64,000 bases of DNA from Zanthoxylum bungeanum (taxonomy: Eukaryota; Streptophyta; Magnoliopsida; Sapindales; Rutaceae): contig SKCR01049645.1 in the NCBI GenBank assembly GCA_019454045.1, positions 62,001-126,000 of the forward strand, read 5' to 3'. The notes beneath the pieces are model-generated. The model ran no database searches. It saw only the letters and a list, made by a program, of their open reading frames with translations, and was not told where the DNA came from. The stretch's first letter is position 1. Each line of letters starts with the position of its first letter. Shown here piece by piece: positions 23,832 through 35,490 of this stretch. Made by a program: the position numbers and the translations under genes.

Positions 23832-26745
23832 GTATGAAATGATGTGCAAATGCTTAAAGCAAATAGAGGCAATAAGAGGTACATATACAAAGCCATATAA
23901 TAAAGACAGTGCTAGAACTTATAGTAGTAAGGAGAAGATAATAAGCCCGAGTAAGAATAAAAATGTCAGGTAGACCTAAGTAAGATTCATTCCCTCCTCA
24001 GAAATTCTTTCAAGCAGATCTAATAGCCTTTAAGTACCTCGAATAGATAGCAAACTCCCCGAATAATGAATGATAGTTAGAAAGATAAAAGAAGCAAGAA
24101 ACCTAATTCAGTTGTGGAAACTTCTAATAGACTTGAGACACCAAAAATGACGTAGAGATTGTAGACATTCAAACCCGAGCTCATAAGTAAATAAATGAAT
24201 GTCGTAAGGAAAAATGATTAACTGCCTTAACTAAGGGATCTGATATAGAGAAGGCTATGAATTACCCATATTCTCACCCTTCAGTAATACCAGTTGAGGA
24301 AACTGTCCTGACGGATGTCTATCTCATACCTATCTTAACATTAGTAATAGACTCTACCAGGACACAAAATACCAAAACGAGAACACTGACATCTGTTGAG
24401 ATGTGAAATTCTTACCCCATCCTTAACTAACATAGATAAAGATAACCGTAAGGAAGTCTTGTGATGGTATATCCTAAGAAAGAGATAGAAAACACTAAAA
24501 GATAGGTCACCCAGAAAAGTTTCAAGGAAGTTTCTGAAGTAAGGAAGAAGAGAAACCATTATAATTCAAGAATCTAGGCAAGTTAGCATGAGGCTTGCAG
24601 TACTAGTAGAAGTCCACATAATATACCAAACGTAGTAGGAACCCATATGAACGTAAGAAACAGGCTATTAGATTGAAGATAGGCAATAGTTAGAAAAATG
24701 GATCAGTACGGATTATAGGTTAGGTGATATAGCTAAAGACTACGGCAAAAGCAGAACCCTAATAAGAATGAACCACCTCTGGCCTCGGTAGTATAGCTTA
24801 GAGCCAAGAGCTAGATTATGGAAAAAATAATTTACAAGGAAGTTCAGTACAGATAGTAACAGAGATAACGTAGCTTAAGGACAATAAAGTAAATGTAGAC
24901 CTCAAGATGGATGATTAAAGTTGTGGAACCTTAAAATGTGGAGTAGTCGATGCAAATCCCAAGAGAATAAATAATAATAAGTATATAGACACATAACCAG
25001 ACCATCATTGAGTTTAGAGAATTAATAGTAATGTATATTCTCATATTTATATAGGAAGCATGTATTCACCCACCCCAGTAAGGATTTGAACAAGTAAAGA
25101 AGAGTATCTGACAGGATAGACAAGTCACAAAACAACGAGATAAGAATCATAAGATAGTAATATTTTGTATGAGATAGAATAATTTAAGTTCACATTAAGT
25201 GATAACCTACCTTATTGTATAATAATAGCCTCCAAGAAAGTAAAAGCTCAAAAGAGCAAGGAACTAGAGAAAGCAACACCTAAACCAAATGTACAAAAGT
25301 AATACCACAACTTGTCATAAAATATGGAGCTGCTAGAGAAGTAATGACTTAAGAGGTTTAAGAAACTGAGATAAGTAAGAGGAATAACATAGGGAGTATG
25401 GTAGGATTTTGAGAGAGCATAAACTTGAAGAAGGTTCTCAGTAAGGGATAATATGACCAATAGTTGGAAATAAATCATGAGTAAAGTTGAAAGAGGTAAT
25501 TCAGCTAGTTCCTGGCAATAGTACATTAGTATGGGAAACCAATACCAAATATGTAAATAAGGGAATCCTAGGATTATAAATGAATAGCATGTGATATTGT
25601 AACACACAATACTAGAGAGACCACCACAATCGAAAAAGACTTCATGACCAACCCCACCCTCCCAACCCTCATTAGAAAACAGTAATAATGATGGATCTCG
25701 ATGTTCATCCCGATGATGTTATAAAAAACAAGTGAATATATGAGGTAGTATAGTATCCTATAAGGTAAGGAAAAAGACATTTAAAAGAAAATATCATTCG
25801 GACAAGAGGACCGAGACATAAAACACGGAAACCTCAGATATAGTATAAGAGTATAAGAGAAAAGAAAAAGAACTCTAAGAAAAAGATTTAACGGAGGAAA
25901 TGTCAAGATAAAACGATGAAAGGAATGAGTATTGGTCAAGCAATGACATGAATACGTGAGAGACGACATTAGACATGACTATGGACCTATAGCAGTGGAC
26001 TTTTCTATTTAAGAATTGAAGGAGAAACAAAGGTCATTGGTTGTAGTATAACTAAAATAGTGATACGTTAAACGTGAAGTATAAAAGAAGTCCCAAGTGA
26101 TATTTAAGAATTAATGTCGTTATGGCAAGAGATATAAGAGGTTTTAAGCAAGAAATGACTAAGATGTATGAGACAACAGGTCATGAATATAGTATCGGAT
26201 TTAGAACTTATAGCTCACGCAGATAATCGAGTTAGAGAATGTTGAGCATAACTAGAGGTCTATAAATGAGTTTTCTTTGATGCATGGATATAGTTGTAGC
26301 ATGACGGTTGTATAGTGTGTTCAATGGAAATTTCATGGAATGAGAATGAAGAATTACCTCTCAGTCAAAAATTCGAGGGATTATTCACTGAAGCTCCAAG
26401 ATTTTGGTGTAGTATGTACGAGCATGGTAAAATATATTATATGTAAAAATCAGATGTTAAAGTAAGAAAAATAGTACGTGCGTTTACTATCCAAGCAGTA
26501 AGTTATGATTTTTAAGTCATAGTATATAAAGTCCAGCATAGTGATCACATCATCTTTTAATATATTAACATAGTATGAAAGACCGTCGGAAAGTAATGTG
26601 ATATAGTTGATGAAGCAAGGTTGGTTATGAGCATATATTTAGCTGAAAGTTGGTGGCCTAGGAAATAGCTTGTGAATCCGGTGACTTGTGGTTTCAATCC
26701 TAAAGGGGGATTTGAGGACGAATCATTTTTAAAGGGGGGAGAAAA
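23832..26745 (+). other. Unrecognised decayed DNA ending in a Gypsy polypurine tract
   Basis: 2.9 kb without a gene I can recognise. The final 50 bases (GAGGACGAATC..., then AAAGGGGGGAGAA at 26731-26743) match the usual 3' end of Tekay-like Gypsy elements, so at least the right part should be the internal region of the element whose LTR starts at 26746. I could not see RT, integrase or chromodomain motifs in any frame. The minus-strand frames at 25248-25969 are low-complexity hydrophobic translations. Confidence 0.45.
26731..26743 (+). promoter_or_regulatory. Polypurine tract of Tekay-like element
   Basis: AAAGGGGGGAGAA just before the TATAACACCC LTR start (TGTAACACCC in intact relatives). 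Confidence 0.75.
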
Positions 26746-27691
26746 TATAACACCCTGGTAATTCCAACTACTATATTATAGGTGGCATAATGCATGACAT
26801 AAATCATGCTCAAGCATGTATGTGCTAGTGGAATTACATTACGGACCTTTGATAAATCCTTTGCAGTTCTGATACGAAATTTATTTCTGATTCTTCTCCC
26901 GAAATCCCTTAGTATTTAGGCCATAATTTTCATACAATCTCTGATTTTTATGAATTTTATATCTTTGAAAAGCTAAGAGCGAGACCTACAACTTCCGCAT
27001 TTGACATGTTTCCAAATTCGAATCAGAAACAAGTCAAAAATCATGATTATCATGGCTGCTATTATAAATTTCTAGAATGGCCTAGAATTGGGTGATGTGG
27101 CACAACCTTAGCCACCCATTTCATTACAAAAATCAGCCATATTCCTATAAGTATGAGACTATTCACTCATCCATTTTCTAAGCCAAAAATTTGAAGAACA
27201 AATGGGGGAGCTTCTCTTTCAATCCATTATTGCTTGTTAAAGGCTTCCACTTTTCATGCCAAAGTGGTAGATTCAAGCTTCATTCCAAGCATGATAAGCT
27301 TCCTTTCTCTTTTTATCTTCTCATTTTTCAGTTTTGGGCCAAGAAAATAAAGCCCTAAATTTGCACCTTGCATACCCTAGGGTTGGAATTGTTTATTTGG
27401 CCTTTATAGTGTTTCTAACATGCATTTTAGAGGGTATCAAGATAGTGTTAGCATGGAATGAAGCATTTATATGTATGGATGTGTTGGGGGACTTTATTTT
27501 GTGATTTAATGATACTGGATAAATGGTTTGTGTTTAGGTTGATATTATGAAATGAGTTTGTGTCAATTTGAGTTGAAGTTTAAATGGTAGTGTTGAGTTT
27601 TGCTTGGGCATTGTCATTTAAGAACTGATATTTGGCCTTGAAATTGAGAGAACGTAGTGACACTAATGGACTAGTGTCGCGACACGTGATA

Positions 27692-27757
27692 ACTCAGGTC
27701 GGTCTTATGGAAGACTCAGGTCGGTCGTGTGGAAGCCTCGGGCCGGTTATGTGGAAG
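27692..27757 (+). repeat. 22-bp tandem repeat, three units
   Basis: Units begin at 27692, 27714 and 27736 with the core CTCAGGTCGGTC...TGGAAG. The third has drifted to CTCGGGCCGG. Confidence 0.85.
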
Positions 27758-28300
27758 TCATGGCGCTCAGAACCTTGAGTCGTGACGCAGAGCATGGAAT
27801 ACTCTCTGTTTCAGTCAGATCGTATGAGCGTCACAACACGCAAGACCTGGAGTCGCGACACGAAGCAAGACCAGTTTCGTCCCATTTCAGTTTCGTCCTA
27901 GGATGTTAAAGGAAGTTAACATGTTAGCTATCCTGACACATATGCAATATGCATGACCATCCACTACATCCATAACCATGATTAGCTTCTAGTTTATATA
28001 TGCTAACCATACTCGAATACATGACGGGCTAGCTTTTCCGCATGAACCTCTTCAGTCGTATCCAGGATCATTGGTAATAGTTATCAATCTATGAGTGGAC
28101 CTTTCTTTTCAACTTGGTATTACTTATTTGTTTTTTATTCGAGACTTACTTTTAAACGCATTAGGGCATTATCCAAGTTGATTTCCAGTTATTTTATAAA
28201 AGATCATGTTTTGAGAAGTTTTTGAGCTAAAAGTATGAGTTTATGATTTTTAGAGGCATGAGGGAAAAACCACATCAGATGTGACTTAGAGTAGGACTAT

Positions 28301-28544
28301 GGGACAACGATACATAACTCCCATAGATCTTATATTTAAGGGCTAGAGGGACGGCGAGATGTAATGGCCCTAGACCCTAGATTCAGAGACAATATAGTAG
28401 CATGCATTGGGGGATGACGATATATAACGCCCCAATGACATGGGTTTGCACACCTAGCTCTAGTTCAGTGGCCTGGGGGACGGCTATATGTAACGCCCTT
28501 AGACCACTAGTAGGAGTATGAGGGGACAACGATATGTAAAGCCC
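28301..28544 (+). repeat. Five dispersed copies of a GGGACGGCGATATGTAACGCCC-like motif
   Basis: Copies at about 28301, 28348, 28410, 28475 and 28522, separated by unrelated 25-50 bp spacers. A further copy, in the second Tekay-like LTR, is at 30802-30820 and is split by B3. Confidence 0.8.
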
Positions 28545-29238
28545 TCTTACATAAGGTTTTCTATGTTTTCAGAGATTTTAGAGATATAATTTTCAGAAAA
28601 GATAGTTTTATGAAAGAGTTTTCAAAAGAAACAGTTTTATGAAAACCTCAGAGTTTCACAGGCAAAAAGGATTTCCAGAAAAGTTTTGCAGAAAGAGATG
28701 TGTTTTCAGATGGGAAATAGTTTTTTAAGAAAATATCAGTTTTTTTAAGATGAATTTGATTTCAGGAAAATAAATATTTCAAAAAATAATTTCAGTTTTC
28801 ATTTTTAATTGTCCACTCACTAGGTCGTTCAAACGATCTAACCCCCTCACTCCCAGTGTTTTTGTTTTGCAGGTTTACCCAAAGGATGAGCTCGAGAGGA
28901 ATGATAATGATGGCAGTCACGAGGGTGTTGAGTCCACCAAGTCGCGTTCAGAGATTCTACAGAGTCAGTATCAAAGTAAAGTTGCATGCATACGTTAGTA
29001 TTGTATAAGTCATTATAATGTGTTAAGAGTGTCTATACAGAGTTATAAAGAAAAGTGTATCTGAGTACACAATTATGAGTAAAAATGCATTTATGTTGAT
29101 GAGTTGGCAATGGCCCTTGTGTGTGGTCATGCATTTCAGATAGTTTAATAATGATGATCATAGTCAGAAAGTCAGAGGCTCAGAGAGATAGGTCGTCATA
29201 TTCCCTACCGGTAACATCTCATGGAAGGGGATGTTGTA

Positions 29239-29389
29239 AGGGATTTGACATTTGTATCTATATCTCCGTTATATATGGATTACCTATGATGAAGGGAATA
29301 TACGTATGTTATGATCTCGACTTGTATAGTTCAGGCATCATAATTTACGAGTGGGTGAATTATGAACACAGTTGGATTCTGTGATGGAT
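29239..29389. other. Spacer between two Tekay-like LTRs
   Basis: 150 bp of unassigned sequence; no gene or repeat recognised. Confidence 0.5.
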
Positions 29390-30820
29390 TGTAACGACCC
29401 CAATTGTTTAGCTCGCTTTGAGACGCTTTGAAATTTTTCTTTCCCATGTTAGTAAGTAATTTATGAAATCAAATAGAGTAAGGAATATTTATTTAGTCAA
29501 GCCCAAATTTACATTGTCTTGTTTTGGGCCAAAATATTAAAGAATTGGAAAGGAAAAAAAATGAGCCCATAATTATTCAAATAAAAGAAAGAATGAAGGA
29601 AATAGGCCCAAGGCCCCCAATTATAAAAATCCCTACACTTTTCTAGAATTTATTTTAAGTAAGGGAAAAAAAACTTAAGACAAAAAAAGAAAAGAAAAGA
29701 AAAACATTTCCTCATTTCTCTTGTGTTCTGGACGTGAGGTTGAGAGGGAAAAGAAAGGTAAACTTGCAATTTTTCTTGTCAATATTTTGAGGCCAAACCA
29801 AGTAATCCACTCAAGTTAAATTCTAAGAAAGGGAAAAAAAGGAGGCTTTTGGTGCATTGTGAAGGAAGAAAAAAAGTTGAATTAAGGTAAGGGTTCTGAA
29901 CCCAAATTTTAATAATTTGCATTTTGGTAATTGGATGATGGTAGTGAGTTAATCACTTGATAAGAATGAAGTTTGGATGATTTGTGTTGAAGAAATGGGT
30001 GTTTGGGTAATATTAGATTTGTTATTCAAGTTTTTTGATTTTGTAAGAAAGATGGAGTTTGATGGTGTTTGGGTGTTAGGAGTGTGTTATAATGATAAAT
30101 TAGATGTTATATTTGTTTGTGTATGTGTTGTAGATGTAGTCTTTGATTGGGATTGTGTGGGATTGGTTTGGGGGTTGGTCACTGTGAAACAGATTCTGCC
30201 TCTGGGAAACGATGACGCGTCGCGACGCGCAGCGAGATAGAAAATAAAAAGAACTTAGTTTCAGCGCGTCGCGACGCGCCATGGGCTTGCGTCGCGAAGC
30301 GACGACCAAAAACTAATCTTCTTAGGAAATGCGATGCGTAACCAAGCTTAGATGTTTTATTTTACAATTCATTAAGGAATGGACAGGTTATATAGGTTAA
30401 GGAATTTTATGTAATTATGAATCGTATTTTATAACTGCTGATTCTAACTCCGCATATTCTTTATAGATACTCGACAGGAGTCGCGCTCGCCCCCAGCGAC
30501 GTGAAATGAACTTAGCTGGACTTTAAATCTGTCGGTGGAGATTTATTTTTTCGCAAGTTGATTTTATAATTACTTGTTTCAGATTAAAATCTATTTCAAG
30601 ACTTATTTTTAAAAATTTTGGGGCGTTAGCCTTGTTTGATTTATCAGCTCATGTTAAATGAGATTCGATTTAAAAAGTTTTAAAGTTTATCGGCACTATT
30701 TTATATTTTTGGGACATGAGGGAAAAACTCACCCCAGTATGTAACTTGACACAGTTGGAATTGATGGACACGAACTGTGTGCACACGTAGTTCAGGACTA
30801 GCGGGACGGCGATACATAAC
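29390..30820 (+). repeat. Second Tekay-like Gypsy LTR, left part
   Basis: Starts TGTAACGACCCC, a typical Tekay/Del LTR start. It contains 14- and 16-bp perfect CG palindromes at 30216-30229 and 30264-30279, and ends with the GGGACGGCGATACATAAC motif where B3 is inserted. It resumes at 40629. No open frame in it is convincing. Confidence 0.7.
30816..30820. repeat. Target-site duplication of B3 (left copy, ATAAC)
   Basis: ATAAC here against GTAAC at 40629-40633. The LTR motif GATATGTAACGCCC seen elsewhere in this family is split exactly here. Confidence 0.75.
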
Positions 30821-32864
30821 TGTTGGACAATTATGACCCATAGCTTCACTATTTGTACAGATCATGGTGTTGTTGTACAAATTAACTATGTGACAAAGGA
30901 GATTGCTCTCTTATCATTTGTGATTAGATCACCAAGATGTATAAATGATAGGAGGTCCATATGATTAGTTCTGGATTGAGAATGATATGAGACAGTATCA
31001 GTCCACGAAGGAATAAATCATTAAATATCCCTAGTCAGAGTATTATCGAGATTGGACATCGATAATGCGTAAAAGACTAGTATTACACTTGTGCGAGTTT
31101 GTGAGGGTACAACGACATAGTTCTCATATATTTGGGTATAGGATACTCATGCAAGTGTATAGGAGGTTATGTTTTACCGATGGTACGGGAAACAGCTTCG
31201 CTCTGGATAGACCCCCTCGGAATCCATTAGTAGTATGACTATGTGTCTATGGAAGTCCGAAATCAGGGTAGGTGTATTTGGTCTTAACCTGAGCCTTGCA
31301 CCGCTAATACTTGCGACAATCAATATACTTTGGTTTTGGTCCTCCAGGGCTTTAACCGGTTCTATGTACGTCTCTTCTGGGTATATTGAGAATCGTAGTG
31401 TGTTGGGTGTGATGTCAAGACGGAAGTATCACTTCAGTCATAGAGGAGTTGATGTCACGTAGGATACGATACTAGTACTCTTATGTACTGCAGTCATCGG
31501 GATAAAATGACAAGGTCATGTTTATCCGATATAGAGACTAGTTACAAGACATCTGATATGTGCTTTGTACGGGGCAGAGACAATTCCAGCCCCAGGCCTA
31601 GCATGTGACATCCGATACTGGATCGAAATACGTAATACTACGTATACTATGCCTGATATAGATCGCTTATTCTTGTAAGCATGTTTCTGGAAAATTGGGT
31701 AGGCATGACGCTTTGCTAGAAGCCCACCCTGTCTTGTAAATCGGTACAAACGTAGTACTAGGTACTTACATGTTCGGATAGTCCGACGATCGAATTACTG
31801 CCAACATATCTGGGGATCTCATTGGTCGCTTCTCGAAGATTCACCGATGATGTATGACTCGCACTTTAATTAATCTGGGATTAATTAGATAAGAGAGAAA
31901 ATTAATCTGGGATTAATTGCGGAGATATTTTATCTGAGATAAAATATTAATTAAAGAGAGAAAACGATTAATTTGGAATTAATCGATTAATTAATATATT
32001 CGATATATTAAATGAAATTTGATTTCGACACGGAATTGAAATTAGATTTAAATTCGGGCGAACGAGTTAATTTAGAATTAATTCGTTAGCGACGTGAATA
32101 GTGATTTCGCTAGGCATAATCATTAATTACGTCGCAACGGAAAATTCGTTAATTTGGAATTAGCGAACCCAAGCTCGGGATTGTTTGCGAGCGCATTCGC
32201 ATTTCGAATTCGAGTGCGGCACGCAAGTCAAATCAAGCATCAAATCACTAGTCGCATCTAGCGTCACATCATTCGTCAATCAAGTGATAGATGTCTTTCA
32301 CTTTGAGTGATTGACACCAGTCACTATTTATTGATTGATGGGATTGATGGAAGTAGTTGGCATAGTTGCCTTTTGACTTTTGGAATTTGAAATTTGGTAT
32401 ATGTTAATTGATTTTAGAAATCAATTAACTAATACACATTTTTCTCATTCTCTCTGTCCTTGCTCACGTTTTAGCCATTTTCTTCCTCTCTCTCTCTACG
32501 CGGTCTTGGACTGGTTTTCTCCTCTGTTTTTGCTTTCTGCCGAGAAGTAAGGGAAATTTGTGGCAAATTCTTGAGTGCTAGCACACATAGGAGCCATACA
32601 AAGGTGATAGGGAACTCACTTCATGAGCATGGAATCCATTTTGGAATCTTGGAGCTTGAAGACTTCAATGGAGGACCATGGCCGAAATTTATGGAGACAA
32701 AAATCTGCAGTTTGCCGAGAACCACAATGACTCAAAGCTTGAAGATTTTGTTCGTCGCATCTCAAACCGATCGATGTAAGTATTCCGCAACTTCGTTGAT
32801 TGTATTCGCACTTTGTTTTTTCATTGCTTGAAATCGATCTTGGGATGCTTAGAGAATTCCAACA
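30821..32864 (+). repeat. 5' LTR of B3
   Basis: 2044 bp. A 12-bp perfect inverted repeat (arm GTTAATTGATTT, spacer TAG) lies at 32403-32429 and is repeated in the 3' LTR at 40165-40191. Confidence 0.93.
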
Positions 32865-32865
32865 A

Positions 32866-32877
32866 TGGTATCAGAGC
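32866..32877 (+). promoter_or_regulatory. Primer-binding site of B3
   Basis: TGGTATCAGAGC after the LTR, as in B2. Confidence 0.9.
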
Positions 32878-35490
32878 AAGGTTGAACATGAAAATATTTT
32901 AGGGTTAAAATTGGGTAAAATGTGTTTGAGCATGATTTGATGAAATTGGATGATTTAGTATGCTTAAATGTTGTTGAATTGAAGATTGATTGGATCAATT
33001 TCAAGAAAAATGGTTTGGAACAATTTTCCCCAATTTTTGTGGCTTGGCCGAAAATACATGATGCCCTAATGTCTTGGATTTTTGATTTTTTGATTCATCG
33101 GATGAGTTGGAATCAATTGGGAATATGGATTTAATGTTAATTTGGATTTAATTGGATTGAATTCGGAATTGATTTGAAAATCCCCTCCAAAGCCGAGACT
33201 TTGATAGCATGTTTGGGTTTGATTTTTGATAAATTGTGTTGGACATGATTTATTGATGTTAAAGGCATGATTAATTAGGCTAATTGGTGTTTTGGAAATG
33301 TTAATTGGGTAATTAATTGTGTAATACACTTTAGTTAATTTAATTGAGAAATTTGTAATTTTTGGAATTAAATTAATTGGGCCTATTTTGAATTTGGGGT
33401 TGAAATGTTGTAAATGGGCTTATTGGGCTTGGTTGTACCAAGATTGGTTTAGGCTAAATTGGTTGGATCCAATTGGGCCCAAAACCGCTTCCATAAAGCC
33501 CAAATGCGACTAATGGACCTTAATAAATTTAATTGGGCCTAAATTGATTTCTAGGCTTATGGGGTTACTCCTTGATTGGACTTTGGTTATTGGGTTTGAC
33601 CCGAGTTGATCAAAAGTCCACGCCTTAAGAAATTAATTAAAAGCTCATTGGACTTCAATTAAATAAATATTGGATATTAATCGGACTTTGAGACTCGTAA
33701 CGATTAAATTTGGAATTTAAGTCGTAAAGGTTCGTTGATAAAGTGTAGTATTTAATTTGGAATTAAATAATGAATTAGTATTAAATACAAATTGAATTGG
33801 ATTTAATTTTGTAGTTTAATTTAATTCAAGAATTCATACTTTGAGTACTTATTCGTAAAACGAGTTTGACTCGCACAAAATCAAATCGTTGTTTGAATAT
33901 TGGATGGTCATAATTATCAGATTAATTAATTTGATTAGATTGATTGATAACATGCTTGTGTGAATACATGGTTGCGATGCATGAATAATGTATATCGGAT
34001 GGATATTAGATGGGTGGGGCAATTTTAGAAATTGTTGTAATAAATTTAGAATTTATTAATTGGACCTGCGTGTCCAGCCTATTACCTCCAAACTCTATGT
34101 ATTTCTCTTCTCACCTATTCCCCTCAATGTAAATAAGGTTTCTTTAGAAGTGTAGTGTAACGGGTAGAAGCAAATACTTGTGCTAGCGGGAGAGAGGAAA
34201 TAGAGAGATTTGATATAGGATCAATATGTTAAGTATCCATCCGCATATCATTATTATTTATTTATACGCGATTTATTATGTGTTTAGAATGCATGTTTAA
34301 GGATGTATGATGATGAGACCTTAACAAAGATAATAAATTGGTCCAATTTGTACTCGAAAAACCCTCGCAAAATATTAAGCGTTTTTCCTTCCATTGAGTG
34401 ATTCTTACTCAAGATCTAAGACTGGCATTGGTTTGTTGGCCAAAGTCAAGGCCTTTGTCCGTCGAGGATGTGTTTGAATCACGAGAGCTTTGTTCCATAT
34501 CGGTGTCTTGTCCAAGTTGTGGTTTGTTGGCCAAAGTCAAGACCACTTCTTGTCCATCGACATTGATTACGAAGCTTTCCATGGTCAATGGGTCGCGCTT
34601 AACTGGGATCACTAAGTTTGTTGTGCCAAAGCCAAGGCTTAGTTGATTCAGAGGAAAAAGGTTAGGCAATATATTGGATATATTGGCATATATAAGATAT
34701 ATGTTTCGGACTTGGATGTCCCCCTACTGGATCTAGGAATTGGATGAGATCCAATTGATCTTAGAGATTTACCTAGTTAATTATCATACAATTTGTTGGC
34801 CAAAGTCAAGATTGTGTGTTATTTAACGGGATCCTAGCCCACTAGGAAACACTGTTTCCCGACTACTCGACAGAGGGTTAGAGGCTCGCCGAAAAATAGT
34901 GGGAGGCAAGAAATAAATTTGCAATATTCGTTTAATTACTTGCCATACGCGCTCAAACAAATATCATTCGTCAAATAAATTAAATGTTAGTTGGACTAAT
35001 ATTTAAATGTTGTTTTAAATTAACAGTTGGACTGTATTCAAACAATTCAATTATAATTGATTAAATAGTTGGACTATAGTAATCATTATAATAAATAGTA
35101 CCGAAATTATTGATTAAATAGTTGGACTATTAGAATCAAGATAAAATTGAAAGATTGACATTTAAAACATAATCTTAGGGAAAATGTATTTAAATGGTTT
35201 AATTTTCAAATTGGGAATAATTTCAGGATGATCCTGGAAACTAATAAGTTACTTTATTTGATAAAATAACATATTAAGCCTAAGCCCGGAGTTAAGCAAA
35301 TAGTAGAGCATAATCTTTGGAAGATTTATGTGATGATAACTTTAGTGCTTAATCCATTAAGCTTGTCGCATAGACTCCTTAATTTCTTAATCAGAACTAA
35401 GGATTAGATCCTTAAAGTATGATAATGAAATTGAAGGATCTTCATAAATCTATACTTATATCTTAGAATAATTAATTGCAATAATAAACT
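32878..35490 (+). other. B3 leader with extra block
   Basis: Noncoding leader, collinear with B2. The block at about 34260-34820 contains the TTGTTGGCCAAAGTCAAG repeats and short frames open on both strands (plus 34398-34646, minus 34669-34409). These are the counterparts of the frames in B2. Confidence 0.65.

Larger units (their letters stand above)
26746..29238 (+). repeat. Tekay-like Gypsy 3' LTR
   Basis: About 2.5 kb, starting TATAACACCCTGG and ending GGGGATGTTGTA, the decayed form of the TGTAACACC...GGTGTTACA ends of Tekay/Del-type LTRs. Inside are three 22-bp tandem units (27692-27757), CG palindromes (27674-27685), and five dispersed copies of a GGGACGGCGATATGTAACGCCC-like motif (28301-28544). 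Confidence 0.7.

Noticed and set aside
24780..24830. Possible tRNA-like segment
   Set aside because: GGCCTCGGTAGTATAGCTTA looked suggestive, but no acceptor stem or T-arm could be paired.
25248..25969. Minus-strand hydrophobic frames resembling membrane segments
   Set aside because: They are translations of purine-rich plus-strand DNA, in three different overlapping frames with no family motif; composition alone explains the Leu/Ser/Phe content.
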